NCBI GenBank assembly: GCA_964374095.1
Contig: CAYJXJ010000023.1
Coordinates: 1-37,520, forward strand
Direction: 5' to 3'
Source: CAYJXJ01 sp964374095
Lineage (GTDB): Bacteria; Elusimicrobiota; Elusimicrobia; UBA1565; UBA9628
DNA length: 37,520 nt
The notes beneath the pieces were generated by a model, which made no database searches, was not told the origin of the DNA, and worked only from the letters and a program-made list of their open reading frames with translations. Made by a program: the position numbers and the translations under genes. This document shows positions 6,325 to 13,659 of the stretch, in pieces; position 1 is the stretch's first letter, and every line of letters begins with the position of its first letter.

Positions 6325-7043
6325 TGGCCGAGACCAAGGAAGCCGTCAAGCCCGCGCCCAAGGCCCAGAAATCTTCCGGCGGCCGGCCTAAGTCCGAGGC
6401 CCCCAAGGGGCCGGCCTTCGCCGTCTCGGACGGCCGCCAGGCCAAGCACGCCGTGCCGCGCCTCAAGAAGAGCTATGCGGAGAATATTGTTCCGCAGCTG
6501 ATGGAGCGCCACGCCGTGTCCAACCCCATGGCGGCGCCGCGCATCCAAAAGATCGTGATCAATATCGGCGTCTCCGAGGCCAAGGACAACATCCAGATGC
6601 TCGACAGCGCCCGCGAGGACCTGGCCCTTATCACCGGCCAATGGCCCCAACTGCGCCGCGCCAAGAAGTCGATCTCGAATTTCAAGCTCCGGGAAGGCTC
6701 TCCGATCGGGCTGCGCGTCACTCTGCGGGGAGACCGGATGTACGAGTTCCTTGACCGCCTGATCTCGACGGCGATCCCGCGCATCCGGGACTTCCGGGGC
6801 CTCGAGCCGCGCGGGTTCGACGGGACGGGCAATTTCAACCTCGGCCTCAAGGAACAGCTGATTTTCCCGGAGGTCAATGTCGAGCGTTCCCTCAAGCAGC
6901 GCGGGATGAACATCTCCTTCGTGATGAGCTCCCAGTCCGACGCTCTGAGCCTGGAACTCTTGAGAGGGTTCGGGATGCCGTTCAAGAAGTCCTCGCCGCC
7001 CTCCGGTGAAAGCCAAGCGGCGGCGGGGGCCGGGAAGGTTTGA
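6324..7043 (+). CDS. rplE: 50S ribosomal protein L5 with charged N-terminal extension
   Basis: L5, which binds 5S rRNA and contacts P-site tRNA. At 239 residues it is about 60 longer than typical. The first 45 residues are Lys/Ala/Pro-rich and the last 15 are Ser/Gly/Ala-rich. The conserved core begins around LKKSYAENIVPQLMERH, followed by PRIQKIVINIGVSEAKDN, the family's ISNFKLREGSPIGLRVTLRG (20 residues) and FDGTGNFNLGLKEQLIFPE. The ATG at 6324 overlaps the rplX stop. No start nearer the core is preceded by a convincing Shine-Dalgarno. Confidence 0.94.
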   Translation: MAETKEAVKPAPKAQKSSGGRPKSEAPKGPAFAVSDGRQAKHAVPRLKKSYAENIVPQLMERHAVSNPMAAPRIQKIVINIGVSEAKDNIQMLDSAREDLALITGQWPQLRRAKKSISNFKLREGSPIGLRVTLRGDRMYEFLDRLISTAIPRIRDFRGLEPRGFDGTGNFNLGLKEQLIFPEVNVERSLKQRGMNISFVMSSQSDALSLELLRGFGMPFKKSSPPSGESQAAAGAGKV

Positions 7044-7044
7044 T

Positions 7045-7230
7045 ATGGCTACGACCGCATGGGTCGCCAAGACCCGCAAGACTCCGAAATTCTCCACGCG
7101 CCAGCGCAACCGCTGCCAGATCTGCGGTCGGCCGCGCGCGTTTTACCGGGACTTCGGCCTCTGTCGCATCTGCCTTCGGAAGATGGCGCATTGTGGCCAG
7201 ATTCCGGGCGTGATGAAGTCCTCGTGGTAG
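7045..7230 (+). CDS. rpsN: 30S ribosomal protein S14, zinc-binding (type Z)
   Basis: S14 of the short 61-residue zinc type. It has NRCQICGRPRAFYRDFGLCR followed by ICLRKMAHCGQIPGVMKSSW, giving the CxxC...CxxC zinc site and the usual C-terminal SSW. It begins 1 nt after the rplE stop. The C-plus form implies zinc-replete ribosomes; no C-minus paralogue is visible in this window. Confidence 0.96.
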   Translation: MATTAWVAKTRKTPKFSTRQRNRCQICGRPRAFYRDFGLCRICLRKMAHCGQIPGVMKSSW

Positions 7231-7240
7231 AGACAATGCT

Positions 7241-7636
7241 ATGGATACCATCGCAGACCTCCTGACCCGTATTCGCAACGCGAACATGCGCGCTAAGGAC
7301 CGCGTGGATGTTCCGCTTTCGAAGATCAAGCTTGAGATCGTCCGCATTCTAAAGGATGAGGGCTTCATCGCCAATTTCAAATCCCTCTACCTCAACGGCA
7401 CCCGGCGGGGCACCATCCGCGTGTTCCTCAAGTATTCGCCCGAGAAGGAGCCCGTCATCCGCGGCCTGCGGCGCGTTTCTAGGCCGGGTTTGAGAGTCTA
7501 CCGTTCCTACCGGGATATCCCGCGGGTGCGCAGCGGGTTCGCCCTCACGGTCCTTTCCACGCCGCAGGGGGTCATCACAGACCGTCAGGCCAGGGAGCGC
7601 AAGGCCGGCGGCGAGATCCTCTGCCAGGTCTGGTGA
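7241..7636 (+). CDS. rpsH: 30S ribosomal protein S8
   Basis: S8, a primary 16S binder and the spc-operon translational repressor in E. coli. 131 residues starting MDTIADLLTRIRNANMRAKD and including SKIKLEIVRILKDEGFIANF, a basic beta region, and the C-terminal STPQGVITDRQARERKAGGE ending ILCQVW. Length is normal. The gap to rpsN is 10 nt and to rplF 6 nt. Confidence 0.97.
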   Translation: MDTIADLLTRIRNANMRAKDRVDVPLSKIKLEIVRILKDEGFIANFKSLYLNGTRRGTIRVFLKYSPEKEPVIRGLRRVSRPGLRVYRSYRDIPRVRSGFALTVLSTPQGVITDRQARERKAGGEILCQVW

Positions 7637-7642
7637 GGTGAT

Positions 7643-8218
7643 ATGAGCCGAATCGGAAAGATCCCGGTCGTCATCCCCAAGGCCGTCGAGGTCAAGATTC
7701 AGGACGGCCAAATCATCGTGAAGGGGCCCCGCGGCGAGCTCCGCGAAAGCTTGCCCCCGGCGATCGGGGCTTCGGTGTCATCGGGCCAGGTGGTGGTCAC
7801 CGCCGATCGCAAGGCCCGCAAGGACGCCGGGGCCCTGCATGGGATGGCCCGGGCTCGGATCCACAACATGGTGGTTGGGGTCGTCGACGGCTTCTCCAAG
7901 CAGCTTGAGGTGATCGGACTTGGCTTTCGCGCCGAAGTCGCCGGGACGAAACTCTCAATGGCCCTGGGCAAGTCGCATCCCGTCGTTTTTCAGGTGCCGC
8001 CGGGCCTCAAGGTCGAGACCGACGCCAAGAAGATCCTCATCACCGTCAGCGGCGCGAACAAGGATCTCGTGGGCGAGACGGCCGCCAAGATCCGGGGGCT
8101 GCGCAGGCCCGAGGCGTACAAGGGCACGGGGATTCGGTATAAGGGCGAAGTGGTGCGAAAGAAGGCCGGCAAGGCCGCTGCGGGATCCACCGCGGGCGTC
8201 GGCGGAGCTAAGAAATGA
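7643..8218 (+). CDS. rplF: 50S ribosomal protein L6
   Basis: L6, a two-domain protein near the factor-binding stalk. It starts MSRIGKIPVVIPKAVEVKIQ, has KGPRGELRESLP, the domain linker ARIHNMVVGVVDGFSKQLEV, and the signature RRPEAYKGTGIRYKGEVVRK (20 residues). 191 residues with a short Ala/Gly tail. It is followed by 43 nt holding copy 3 of the dispersed element, whose TGACC overlaps the stop codon. Confidence 0.97.
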   Translation: MSRIGKIPVVIPKAVEVKIQDGQIIVKGPRGELRESLPPAIGASVSSGQVVVTADRKARKDAGALHGMARARIHNMVVGVVDGFSKQLEVIGLGFRAEVAGTKLSMALGKSHPVVFQVPPGLKVETDAKKILITVSGANKDLVGETAAKIRGLRRPEAYKGTGIRYKGEVVRKKAGKAAAGSTAGVGGAKK

Positions 8219-8264
8219 CCAACGGCAATGGTTCGATTCCTAGGGATGCCGGAGGAGAACCATG
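8216..8264 (+). repeat. Dispersed hairpin element, copy 3 (before rplR)
   Basis: TGACC at 8216-8220 (the TGA is the rplF stop), ATGGTT at 8228-8233 and AACCAT at 8258-8263, a 36-nt span. The last AT plus G8264 is the rplR start. Here the stem extends to 7 bp because C8234 faces G8257. A near-palindrome ATTCCTAGGGAT (8236-8247) and a clear Shine-Dalgarno GGAGG (8251-8255) lie in the loop, 6 nt from the start codon. The ATG of ATGGTT opens a 19-codon frame that overlaps the start of rplR. Confidence 0.7.
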
Positions 8265-8618
8265 AAGAGCAAGCGGGCTCGATTTAAGTACCGCCGGGAG
8301 AGGACCCGGGGACATTTGGCGGCGCGCGGCGCGGGTCGCCCGCGCTTGTCCGTGCGCCGGAGCCTCCGGTATTTGTACGCCCAGATTATCGATGACAGCC
8401 AGGGGCGCACGCTGGCTTCGGCGACCTCCCTGCCCCCCGAAGGCAGGGGCAAGTCCGCCAAGAGCCTTGTGGCGGCGAAGGCCGTGGGGGAATTGATCGC
8501 CCAGCGAGCCTTGGCGGCCGGGGTCAAGAAGGTCGCCTTCGACCGCGGGGCCTATCGCTACCACGGCCGGGTCAAGGCCTTGGCCGAGGCGGCCCGGGCC
8601 GGGGGGTTGGAGTTCTGA
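8262..8618 (+). CDS. rplR: 50S ribosomal protein L18
   Basis: L18, a 5S rRNA-binding protein. 118 residues. It starts MKSKRARFKYRRERTRGHLA and has RPRLSVRRSLRYLYAQIIDD, GRTLASATSLPPEGRGKSA and the C-terminal VKKVAFDRGAYRYHGRVKAL typical of the family. The start codon comes from the end of element copy 3, with GGAGG 6 nt upstream. It overlaps rpsE by 1 nt. Confidence 0.96.
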   Translation: MKSKRARFKYRRERTRGHLAARGAGRPRLSVRRSLRYLYAQIIDDSQGRTLASATSLPPEGRGKSAKSLVAAKAVGELIAQRALAAGVKKVAFDRGAYRYHGRVKALAEAARAGGLEF

Positions 8619-9139
8619 TGATGCCGATGAAGCCGTTTTCCGGTCCGGGGAGAGGCAGGCCTCCTCACGGGGGTCCCGACGAAAAGGGTTTTCGGGAGAC
8701 GGTGGTCGCCATCAACCGGGTCGCCAAGGTCGTCAAGGGCGGAAAGCGATTTTCCTTCAGCGCTCTAGTCGTCATCGGAGACGGCAAAGGGACCGTCGGG
8801 GCGGGCCTGGGCAAGGCCAAGGAAGTGCAGTCTTCGATCCAGAAGGGCAACGCACAAGCCCGCCGGGGCCTCGTGATCTTCCCCCTGCAGGAAGGCACGA
8901 TCCCGCATGAGATCGTCGCGAAGTTCGGCTCGGGCCGGGTCTGGATGAAGCCCGCGGCTCCGGGCACGGGCGTCATCGCGGGGGGAGGGGTCCGGTCGGT
9001 CCTTGAGGCCGCCGGGGTGCGCAACGTGCTGACCAAGAGCTTGGGCAGCTCCAACGCCTTCAACGTCGTGGGGGCGACTCTCGAGTGTCTGCGCGGCCTG
9101 CGGACCGCCGCCGACGTCGCCAAGCTTCGCGGAAAATGA
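8618..9139 (+). CDS. rpsE: 30S ribosomal protein S5
   Basis: S5, a 30S body protein important for decoding fidelity. 173 residues. The dsRNA-binding-like domain has ETVVAINRVAKVVKGGKRFS, FSALVVIGDGKGTVGAGLGK and GTIPHEIVAKFGSG. The C-terminal domain has APGTGVIAGGGVRSVLEAAG, VRNVLTKSLGSSNAFNVV. A second ATG at 8621 is an alternative start. The stop overlaps the next gene, which is rplO rather than the usual rpmD. Confidence 0.97.
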   Translation: MMPMKPFSGPGRGRPPHGGPDEKGFRETVVAINRVAKVVKGGKRFSFSALVVIGDGKGTVGAGLGKAKEVQSSIQKGNAQARRGLVIFPLQEGTIPHEIVAKFGSGRVWMKPAAPGTGVIAGGGVRSVLEAAGVRNVLTKSLGSSNAFNVVGATLECLRGLRTAADVAKLRGK

Positions 9140-9615
9140 GCGAATCAGCGTCGCAGAAGCGGAGCATTTCACTGGCCACGCTGGCGCCCGCTCCGGGCTC
9201 CCGGCGCCGCAGCCAGCGGCTGGGGCTGGGCGAGGGCTCGGGCCATGGCCAGACATCGACGCGGGGGCAGAAGGGTCAGCGCTCGCGGTCCGGAGACGGC
9301 AAGCTGGTCGGATTCGAGGGCGGGCAGACCCCTCTCTTAAGGAGGGTTCCCAAGCGCGGGTTTTCCAACGCCGCCTTCCGCGTCCGCTACCAGGTGGTTT
9401 CCCTGGCCGACATCGAACGTGTCTTCAAGAACCAGAAAGAGGTGACCCTGGAGCGGTTGAAGATCCACGGTCTGGCGCGGGGCTCCCGCGCCGTGAAGGT
9501 TCTCGGCGGTGGGGCCCTCACGCTTCCCTACGAAATCCGCGCCCACGCCTTCTCCCAATCCGCCCGCAAAAAGATCGCGGCCGCCGGCGGCAAGGCCGAG
9601 GTCGTGGCGGCCTAA
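9136..9615 (+). CDS. rplO: 50S ribosomal protein L15
   Basis: L15, a late-assembling large-subunit protein. 159 residues. The N-terminal glycine-rich region SQRLGLGEGSGHGQTSTRGQ then KGQRSRSG is characteristic, as are GFEGGQTPLLRRVPKRGFSN and the C-terminal IHGLARGSRAVKVLGGGALT. The start ATG at 9136 overlaps the rpsE stop by 4 nt, which leaves no room for rpmD (L30). The secY gene starts 7 nt after the stop. Confidence 0.96.
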   Translation: MSESASQKRSISLATLAPAPGSRRRSQRLGLGEGSGHGQTSTRGQKGQRSRSGDGKLVGFEGGQTPLLRRVPKRGFSNAAFRVRYQVVSLADIERVFKNQKEVTLERLKIHGLARGSRAVKVLGGGALTLPYEIRAHAFSQSARKKIAAAGGKAEVVAA

Positions 9616-9622
9616 GTCCGGA

Positions 9623-10954
9623 ATGATCCAGAAGTTCGCGAGCATTCTCGATATCCCCGACCTGCGCAAGCGGGTGCTGTTCACGTTGGGGGCCGTGGCG
9701 GTGTTTAGAATCGGCGCGGCTGTCCCCATCCCGGGGATCAACGCCGACGCCCTGCGTTCGTTGTTCGACGCCCAACGCAACAGCCTGCTTGGATTTTTGA
9801 ATATTTTCTCGGGCGGGGCCATGGGGCGCTTCTCGATTTTCTCCATGGGCGTGATGCCCTACATCAACGCCTCGATCATCATGAGCCTGCTCCAGGGCGC
9901 CCACGTGATTCCCTACCTCGACCGGCTTCATAAAGAGGGCGAGCTTGGGCGGCGCAAGCTCAACAGCCTCACGCGCTATCTGACCCTATTCCTGGCGGCG
10001 TTCCAGTCCTTCGGTCTGACCATGGCCATCACCAAGATGCCCACCCCGGGCAATATCCCGGTGGTCTCCGACCCCACCACGGGGTTCTACCTGTTGACGG
10101 TGCTGACGTTGACGGCCGGGACCATCTTCATCATGTGGCTCGGCGAGCAGATGACCGAGATGGGCATCGGCAACGGGGTCTCTTTGATCATCTTCGCCGG
10201 AATCGTCGAGTCCATCCCGCAGGCCGTCTACAATGTCGTTCAGCTCATCAGCCTCGAGGAGGTGGGGCTGTTGCAGGCGATCTTCTTGACGGCCGTGCTT
10301 CTGGCCGTGTTGCTTTCCGTGGTTTGGGTGGAGACCGGCCAGCGCAAGATTCCGGTCCAATACGCCAAGCGGGTGGTGGGGCGGCGCATGATGGGTGGGG
10401 CCCAAAGCTATCTCCCCCTCAAGGTGGATCAGTCGGGCGTGATCGCGGTGATCTTTGCCGTCTCGCTTTTGGCGGTCCCGGTGACCATACTGCAGTTTAC
10501 CCCCGACGCGGCCTGGGCGCAGAAGATGATGGACTTTTGGAGCGGCGGCAACTGGCTTTACCAGCTAGTCTATGCCGCGCTGATCATCTTTTTCTGCTAT
10601 TTCTACAACTCGGTTTCGATTAACCCGGTCGACCTCGCCGAGAATATGAAGAAGTCCGGCGGGTTTATTCCGGGCATCCGGCCCGGGGAGCCCACGGCCA
10701 AGCATATCGAATGGGTGCTCGAGCGGATTACCTTGGGCGGGGCGCTCTTCGTGGCGGCGATCGCGGTGCTTCCCGACTACCTGCGCCAGCAGTTCAACGT
10801 CCCCTTCTATTTCGGCGGCACCGCCCTTTTGATCGTGGTGGGAGTGGCGCTTGACACCATGGGCCAGCTGGAAGCCCACCTCATCATGCGCCATTACGAG
10901 GGCTTCCTGAAGAAGGGGCGCATTCAGGGGCGCTGGTTCAACGTGGGGGCATGA
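9623..10954 (+). CDS. secY: Protein translocase subunit SecY
   Basis: SecY, the channel subunit of the Sec translocon in the inner membrane. 443 residues with about ten hydrophobic segments. It starts MIQKFASILDIPDLRKRVLF and has RIGAAVPIPGIN, FNIF-like NIFSGGAMGRFSIFSMGVMP, the YINASIIMSLLQ plug-side helix, GIGNGVSLIIFAGIVESIP, and the cytoplasmic loops VVGRRMMGGAQSYLPLKVDQ and KKSGGFIPGIRPGEPTAKHI. The frame is open into rplO, but the ATG at 9623 fits the family. It is in its standard place between L15 and Adk. Confidence 0.97.
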   Translation: MIQKFASILDIPDLRKRVLFTLGAVAVFRIGAAVPIPGINADALRSLFDAQRNSLLGFLNIFSGGAMGRFSIFSMGVMPYINASIIMSLLQGAHVIPYLDRLHKEGELGRRKLNSLTRYLTLFLAAFQSFGLTMAITKMPTPGNIPVVSDPTTGFYLLTVLTLTAGTIFIMWLGEQMTEMGIGNGVSLIIFAGIVESIPQAVYNVVQLISLEEVGLLQAIFLTAVLLAVLLSVVWVETGQRKIPVQYAKRVVGRRMMGGAQSYLPLKVDQSGVIAVIFAVSLLAVPVTILQFTPDAAWAQKMMDFWSGGNWLYQLVYAALIIFFCYFYNSVSINPVDLAENMKKSGGFIPGIRPGEPTAKHIEWVLERITLGGALFVAAIAVLPDYLRQQFNVPFYFGGTALLIVVGVALDTMGQLEAHLIMRHYEGFLKKGRIQGRWFNVGA

Positions 10955-10955
10955 G

Positions 10956-11651
10956 GTGATCATCGTCCTTCTGGGTTCGCCGGGTTCGGGGAAGGGAACG
11001 CAGGCCAAGCGGCTCTGCGGGCGCTACAACCTGACCCACCTTTCAACGGGCGACATCTTCCGCCAGGAAATGCAGTCCCAGTCCGCGTTGGGCCGAAAGG
11101 CCGAATACTACGTCAAGTCCGGCGGGCTCGTTCCCGACGAATTGGTGACCGAGATGGTCGCCGGACGCATGGACGTCGACAAGGGGCGATTTCTCCTCGA
11201 CGGCTTCCCGCGCAACCTGCAGCAGGCCGAGTCCCTCGACGCCGACATGCGCCGACAGGGGCGCTCCCTCGATCTGGTCATTTGCCTCAATCTATCTCGG
11301 ACGGCGGCCCTCAAGCGGTTGACCGCGCGGCGCACCTGCGTCACGTGCGGGGAAGTCTACAATGAGGTGACGCGTCCTTGCGCCAAGCCCGGCGCGTGCG
11401 ACCGGTGCGGGGGCGAGGTCAAGGCGCGCGAAGACGACTCCGAGGCGACCGCGAACAAGCGCCTGATGCTTTACGAAGACGTCACGCATCCCCTGATCGC
11501 TTACTACCGCGCCGAGGGGATTTTTCGGGAAGTGGACGCGGCGGGGAGCCTCGACACGGTGACGTCCGGGCTGTGCGTTTTGATAGACGGCCACAAGGCC
11601 GGGATTGGCGGGGCCTGCGCTTCCGATATTCCAGGAGGCGCCGGGGAATGA
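10956..11651 (+). CDS. adk: Adenylate kinase, zinc-LID type
   Basis: Adenylate kinase (ATP + AMP to 2 ADP). It starts with GTG 1 nt after the secY stop. The P-loop GSPGSGKGT is at residues 7-15, the AMP-site LSTGDIFR near 29, and DGFPRNLQQAE near 82. The LID has four cysteines (C128, C131, C148, C151), consistent with a zinc-bound long-type LID. At 231 residues it has a C-terminal extension of about 15 residues without known motif. It overlaps map by 4 nt. Confidence 0.96.
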   Translation: MIIVLLGSPGSGKGTQAKRLCGRYNLTHLSTGDIFRQEMQSQSALGRKAEYYVKSGGLVPDELVTEMVAGRMDVDKGRFLLDGFPRNLQQAESLDADMRRQGRSLDLVICLNLSRTAALKRLTARRTCVTCGEVYNEVTRPCAKPGACDRCGGEVKAREDDSEATANKRLMLYEDVTHPLIAYYRAEGIFREVDAAGSLDTVTSGLCVLIDGHKAGIGGACASDIPGGAGE

Positions 11652-12421
11652 TGGCCGCCAAGACCATCGAACTCAAGAGCCCCGCTGAGATCGCCGTCAT
11701 GCGGTCGGCCGGCCGTGTCGTCGCGGAAATACTCAAGATCTTGGAGTCTGCGGCCGTAGAGGGCATGACGACCTTGGAACTCGACCAGATCGCGCAGGCC
11801 GAGCTCAAGCGCCGCGGGGCCAAGCCCGCCTTCCTGGGCTATCGCGGGTTTCCCGCCGCCTTGTGCGTGTCCGTAAACGCGGAGGTCGTCCACGGCATCC
11901 CCTCGTCCCGGCGGCGGATCAAGGCGGGGGATCTGGTGAGCTTGGATTTCGGCTGCGTCGTGGACGGCTTCTGCGCCGATGCGGCGGTGACGGTCGGCGT
12001 TGGGACCATCTCGCCGCAGGCCCGTCGATTGATGGACGCGACCCGCGAGTCTCTGGCTCTTGGGATCGCCGCGGCCAAGCCGGAGGGCCGGGTCGGGGAC
12101 ATTTCGAGCGCGGTTCAAGTCCACGTGGAATCGTGCGGATTTTCAGTGGTCCGCGACTTTGTCGGGCATGGCATCGGGCGCGCCCTTCATGAAGAGCCTC
12201 CTGTTCCCAATTTCGGGCGGGCGGGCACGGGCCCCCGCCTATCGGCCGGCATGGCGCTGGCCATCGAGCCGATGGTGGCCGCGGGGGGCTATGCGGTCGA
12301 CACGTTGGACGACGGTTGGACGGCGGTCACGCGGGATGGGAGTCTCGCGGCGCATTTTGAGCATACGGTGGTGCTGACGCAGCGGGGCGCCGAGATCCTC
12401 ACTGAGGCTTCGGGCGCCTGA
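11648..12421 (+). CDS. map: Type I methionine aminopeptidase
   Basis: Removes the initiator Met from nascent proteins. 257 residues in the pita-bread fold. The metal ligands and substrate His are in place: H82 (VVHGIP), D100 (SLDFG), D111 (CADAAVT), H174 (GHGIGRALHEEP), E207 (AIEPM) and E238 (AHFEHT). Two adjacent ATGs (11648 and 11651) are possible starts; the first overlaps the adk stop. Its place after adk in the spc block is standard. Confidence 0.96.
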   Translation: MMAAKTIELKSPAEIAVMRSAGRVVAEILKILESAAVEGMTTLELDQIAQAELKRRGAKPAFLGYRGFPAALCVSVNAEVVHGIPSSRRRIKAGDLVSLDFGCVVDGFCADAAVTVGVGTISPQARRLMDATRESLALGIAAAKPEGRVGDISSAVQVHVESCGFSVVRDFVGHGIGRALHEEPPVPNFGRAGTGPRLSAGMALAIEPMVAAGGYAVDTLDDGWTAVTRDGSLAAHFEHTVVLTQRGAEILTEASGA

Positions 12422-12423
12422 CG

Positions 12424-12639
12424 ATGGGTAAAGAGGACAAAATTGAAGTCGAAGGTTCCATCGTCGAAGCGCTGCCCAACGCCATGTTCAGGGTCCAGAT
12501 TCCGCAGGGACGCATCGTCCTCGCGCATATATCCGGGAAAATGCGGATGCACTATATCAAGATTCTCCCCGGAGACAAGGTGAGGCTGGAGCTCTCGCCG
12601 TACGATCTGGGCCGCGGGCGGATCATTTACCGGGAATGA
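12424..12639 (+). CDS. infA: Translation initiation factor IF-1
   Basis: IF-1, the small OB-fold factor that blocks the A site during initiation. 71 residues, the family's usual size: MGKEDKIEVEGSIVEALPNA, FRVQIPQGRIVLAHISGKMR, then the conserved YIKILPGDKVRLELSPYDLG and RGRIIYR. It starts 2 nt after map and is followed by 28 nt and rpmJ. Confidence 0.97.
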   Translation: MGKEDKIEVEGSIVEALPNAMFRVQIPQGRIVLAHISGKMRMHYIKILPGDKVRLELSPYDLGRGRIIYRE

Positions 12640-12667
12640 GGAAACCATATCGTACTGGAGGAAAACC

Positions 12668-12781
12668 GTGAAAGTTCGAGCGAGCGTTAAGCCCATCTGC
12701 CAGAAGTGCCGCGTGGTGAAGCGCAGCGGAGTCGTGCGCGTCCTGTGCTCCAACCCAAAGCACAAGCAGAGGCAGGGATGA
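12668..12781 (+). CDS. rpmJ: 50S ribosomal protein L36
   Basis: L36, the smallest ribosomal protein: 37 residues reading MKVRASVKPICQKCRVVKRS followed by GVVRVLCSNPKHKQRQG. The CxxC, later Cys and His form the zinc knuckle of the C-plus type. The start is GTG at 12668, with GGAGG at 12657-12661, 6 nt upstream. It lies between infA and rpsM as in most bacteria. The 62-nt gap after it contains element copy 5. Confidence 0.96.
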   Translation: MKVRASVKPICQKCRVVKRSGVVRVLCSNPKHKQRQG

Positions 12782-12792
12782 GGAGATGACTT

Positions 12793-12842
12793 TGACCCAG
12801 GGGGAATGGGTGATACCATGAGCATATTGGAAGGGAAACCAT
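12793..12842 (+). repeat. Dispersed hairpin element, diverged copy (before rpsM)
   Basis: TGACC at 12793-12797, ATGGGT at 12806-12811 and AACCAT at 12837-12842. The span is 37 nt, with one extra base also before ATGGGT. The change GGTT to GGGT is matched upstream by an extra C, so ACCC (12795-12798) can pair with GGGT (12808-12811). The downstream pairing has one mismatch. An embedded frame from 12806 (MGDTMSILEGKP) ends in TAA overlapping the rpsM ATG (TAATG). GGAAGGG (12829-12835) can serve as Shine-Dalgarno. Confidence 0.6.
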
Positions 12843-12843
12843 A

Positions 12844-13248
12844 ATGGCACGCGTGGCGGGCGTTGATTTGCCGAAGAATAAGAGAATAGACATCGCCCTC
12901 TGTTACATTTATGGCCTCGGTCGGGCGAACGCGCAGGTTCTTCTGCGCAAGCTCAATGGGGCCGTCGATCCGGCGACGCGGGTGAAGGAATTGACCGAGA
13001 GCCAGGTGGGCCTCATCAACAACCTCCTGGTTAAGGATTTCCGGGTTGAAGGCGAGCTGCGTCGAGAACTTCAGGGAAACATCTCCCGGCTCGTTGAAAT
13101 CGGCAGTTACCGCGGCTTTCGCCACCGGCGCAACCTGCCGGTGCGCGGTCAGCGCACCAAGACCAACGCTCGGACCCGTCGGGGCCGCCGTAAGACCGTC
13201 GGCGCCGGGAAGGCCGCGGACAAGGCCCCGGCCAAACCCAAGGCATAA
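12844..13248 (+). CDS. rpsM: 30S ribosomal protein S13
   Basis: S13, a 30S head protein that contacts the P-site tRNA and 50S bridges. 134 residues: MARVAGVDLPKNKRIDIALC, YIYGLGRANAQVLL, the ISRLVEIGSYRGFRHRRNLP region and VRGQRTKTNARTRRG, then a Lys/Ala tail. GGAAGGG lies 8 nt upstream of the ATG. The start overlaps the stop of a possible 12-codon upstream frame. Confidence 0.97.
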   Translation: MARVAGVDLPKNKRIDIALCYIYGLGRANAQVLLRKLNGAVDPATRVKELTESQVGLINNLLVKDFRVEGELRRELQGNISRLVEIGSYRGFRHRRNLPVRGQRTKTNARTRRGRRKTVGAGKAADKAPAKPKA

Positions 13249-13251
13249 CCC

Positions 13252-13659
13252 ATGGCAGAACAGACCCCCCCTCCCGCCCCTCAGGGCCCCCCGCGGCGCA
13301 AGTCGTGGAAGACGCTGAGCTTCGCGCGGGTTTACATTCAATGCTCATTCAACAACACGATCGTTTCCTTGGCCGATGAACGCGGCGATATCATCGCCTG
13401 GTCTACGGCGGGAGCCAACGGTTTCAAGGGAACCAAGAAGGGCACGCCTTTCGCGGCCGGCGTCACGGCCGGTCGCGTCGCTAAGCGGGCGATCGAGTTG
13501 GGCGTCAAGCAGGTCGCCGTCTTTATCAAGGGGCCCGGCCCCGGACGCGAAACGGCCGTTCGCAGCTTCGGGACATCCGGGCTCGTCGTGGTGAGCCTCA
13601 AGGATGTGACGCCCCTGCCCCATAACGGCTGCCGGCCGCCCAAGGCGAGGAGGGTCTGA
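13252..13659 (+). CDS. rpsK: 30S ribosomal protein S11
   Basis: S11, a platform protein near the E-site mRNA. 135 residues. After a Pro-rich N-terminus the core reads VYIQCSFNNTIVSLADERGD, STAGANGFKGTKKGTPFAAG, FIKGPGPGRETAVRSF and ends DVTPLPHNGCRPPKARRV, which is highly conserved. It overlaps rpsD by 1 nt. Confidence 0.97.
   Translation: MAEQTPPPAPQGPPRRKSWKTLSFARVYIQCSFNNTIVSLADERGDIIAWSTAGANGFKGTKKGTPFAAGVTAGRVAKRAIELGVKQVAVFIKGPGPGRETAVRSFGTSGLVVVSLKDVTPLPHNGCRPPKARRV

Noticed and set aside
8228..8245. tRNA T-arm-like GGTTCGATTCC in element copy 3
   Set aside because: The flanking bases do not form the five-pair T stem and there is no acceptor, D or anticodon arm nearby. The other copies do not keep the TTCGA core.
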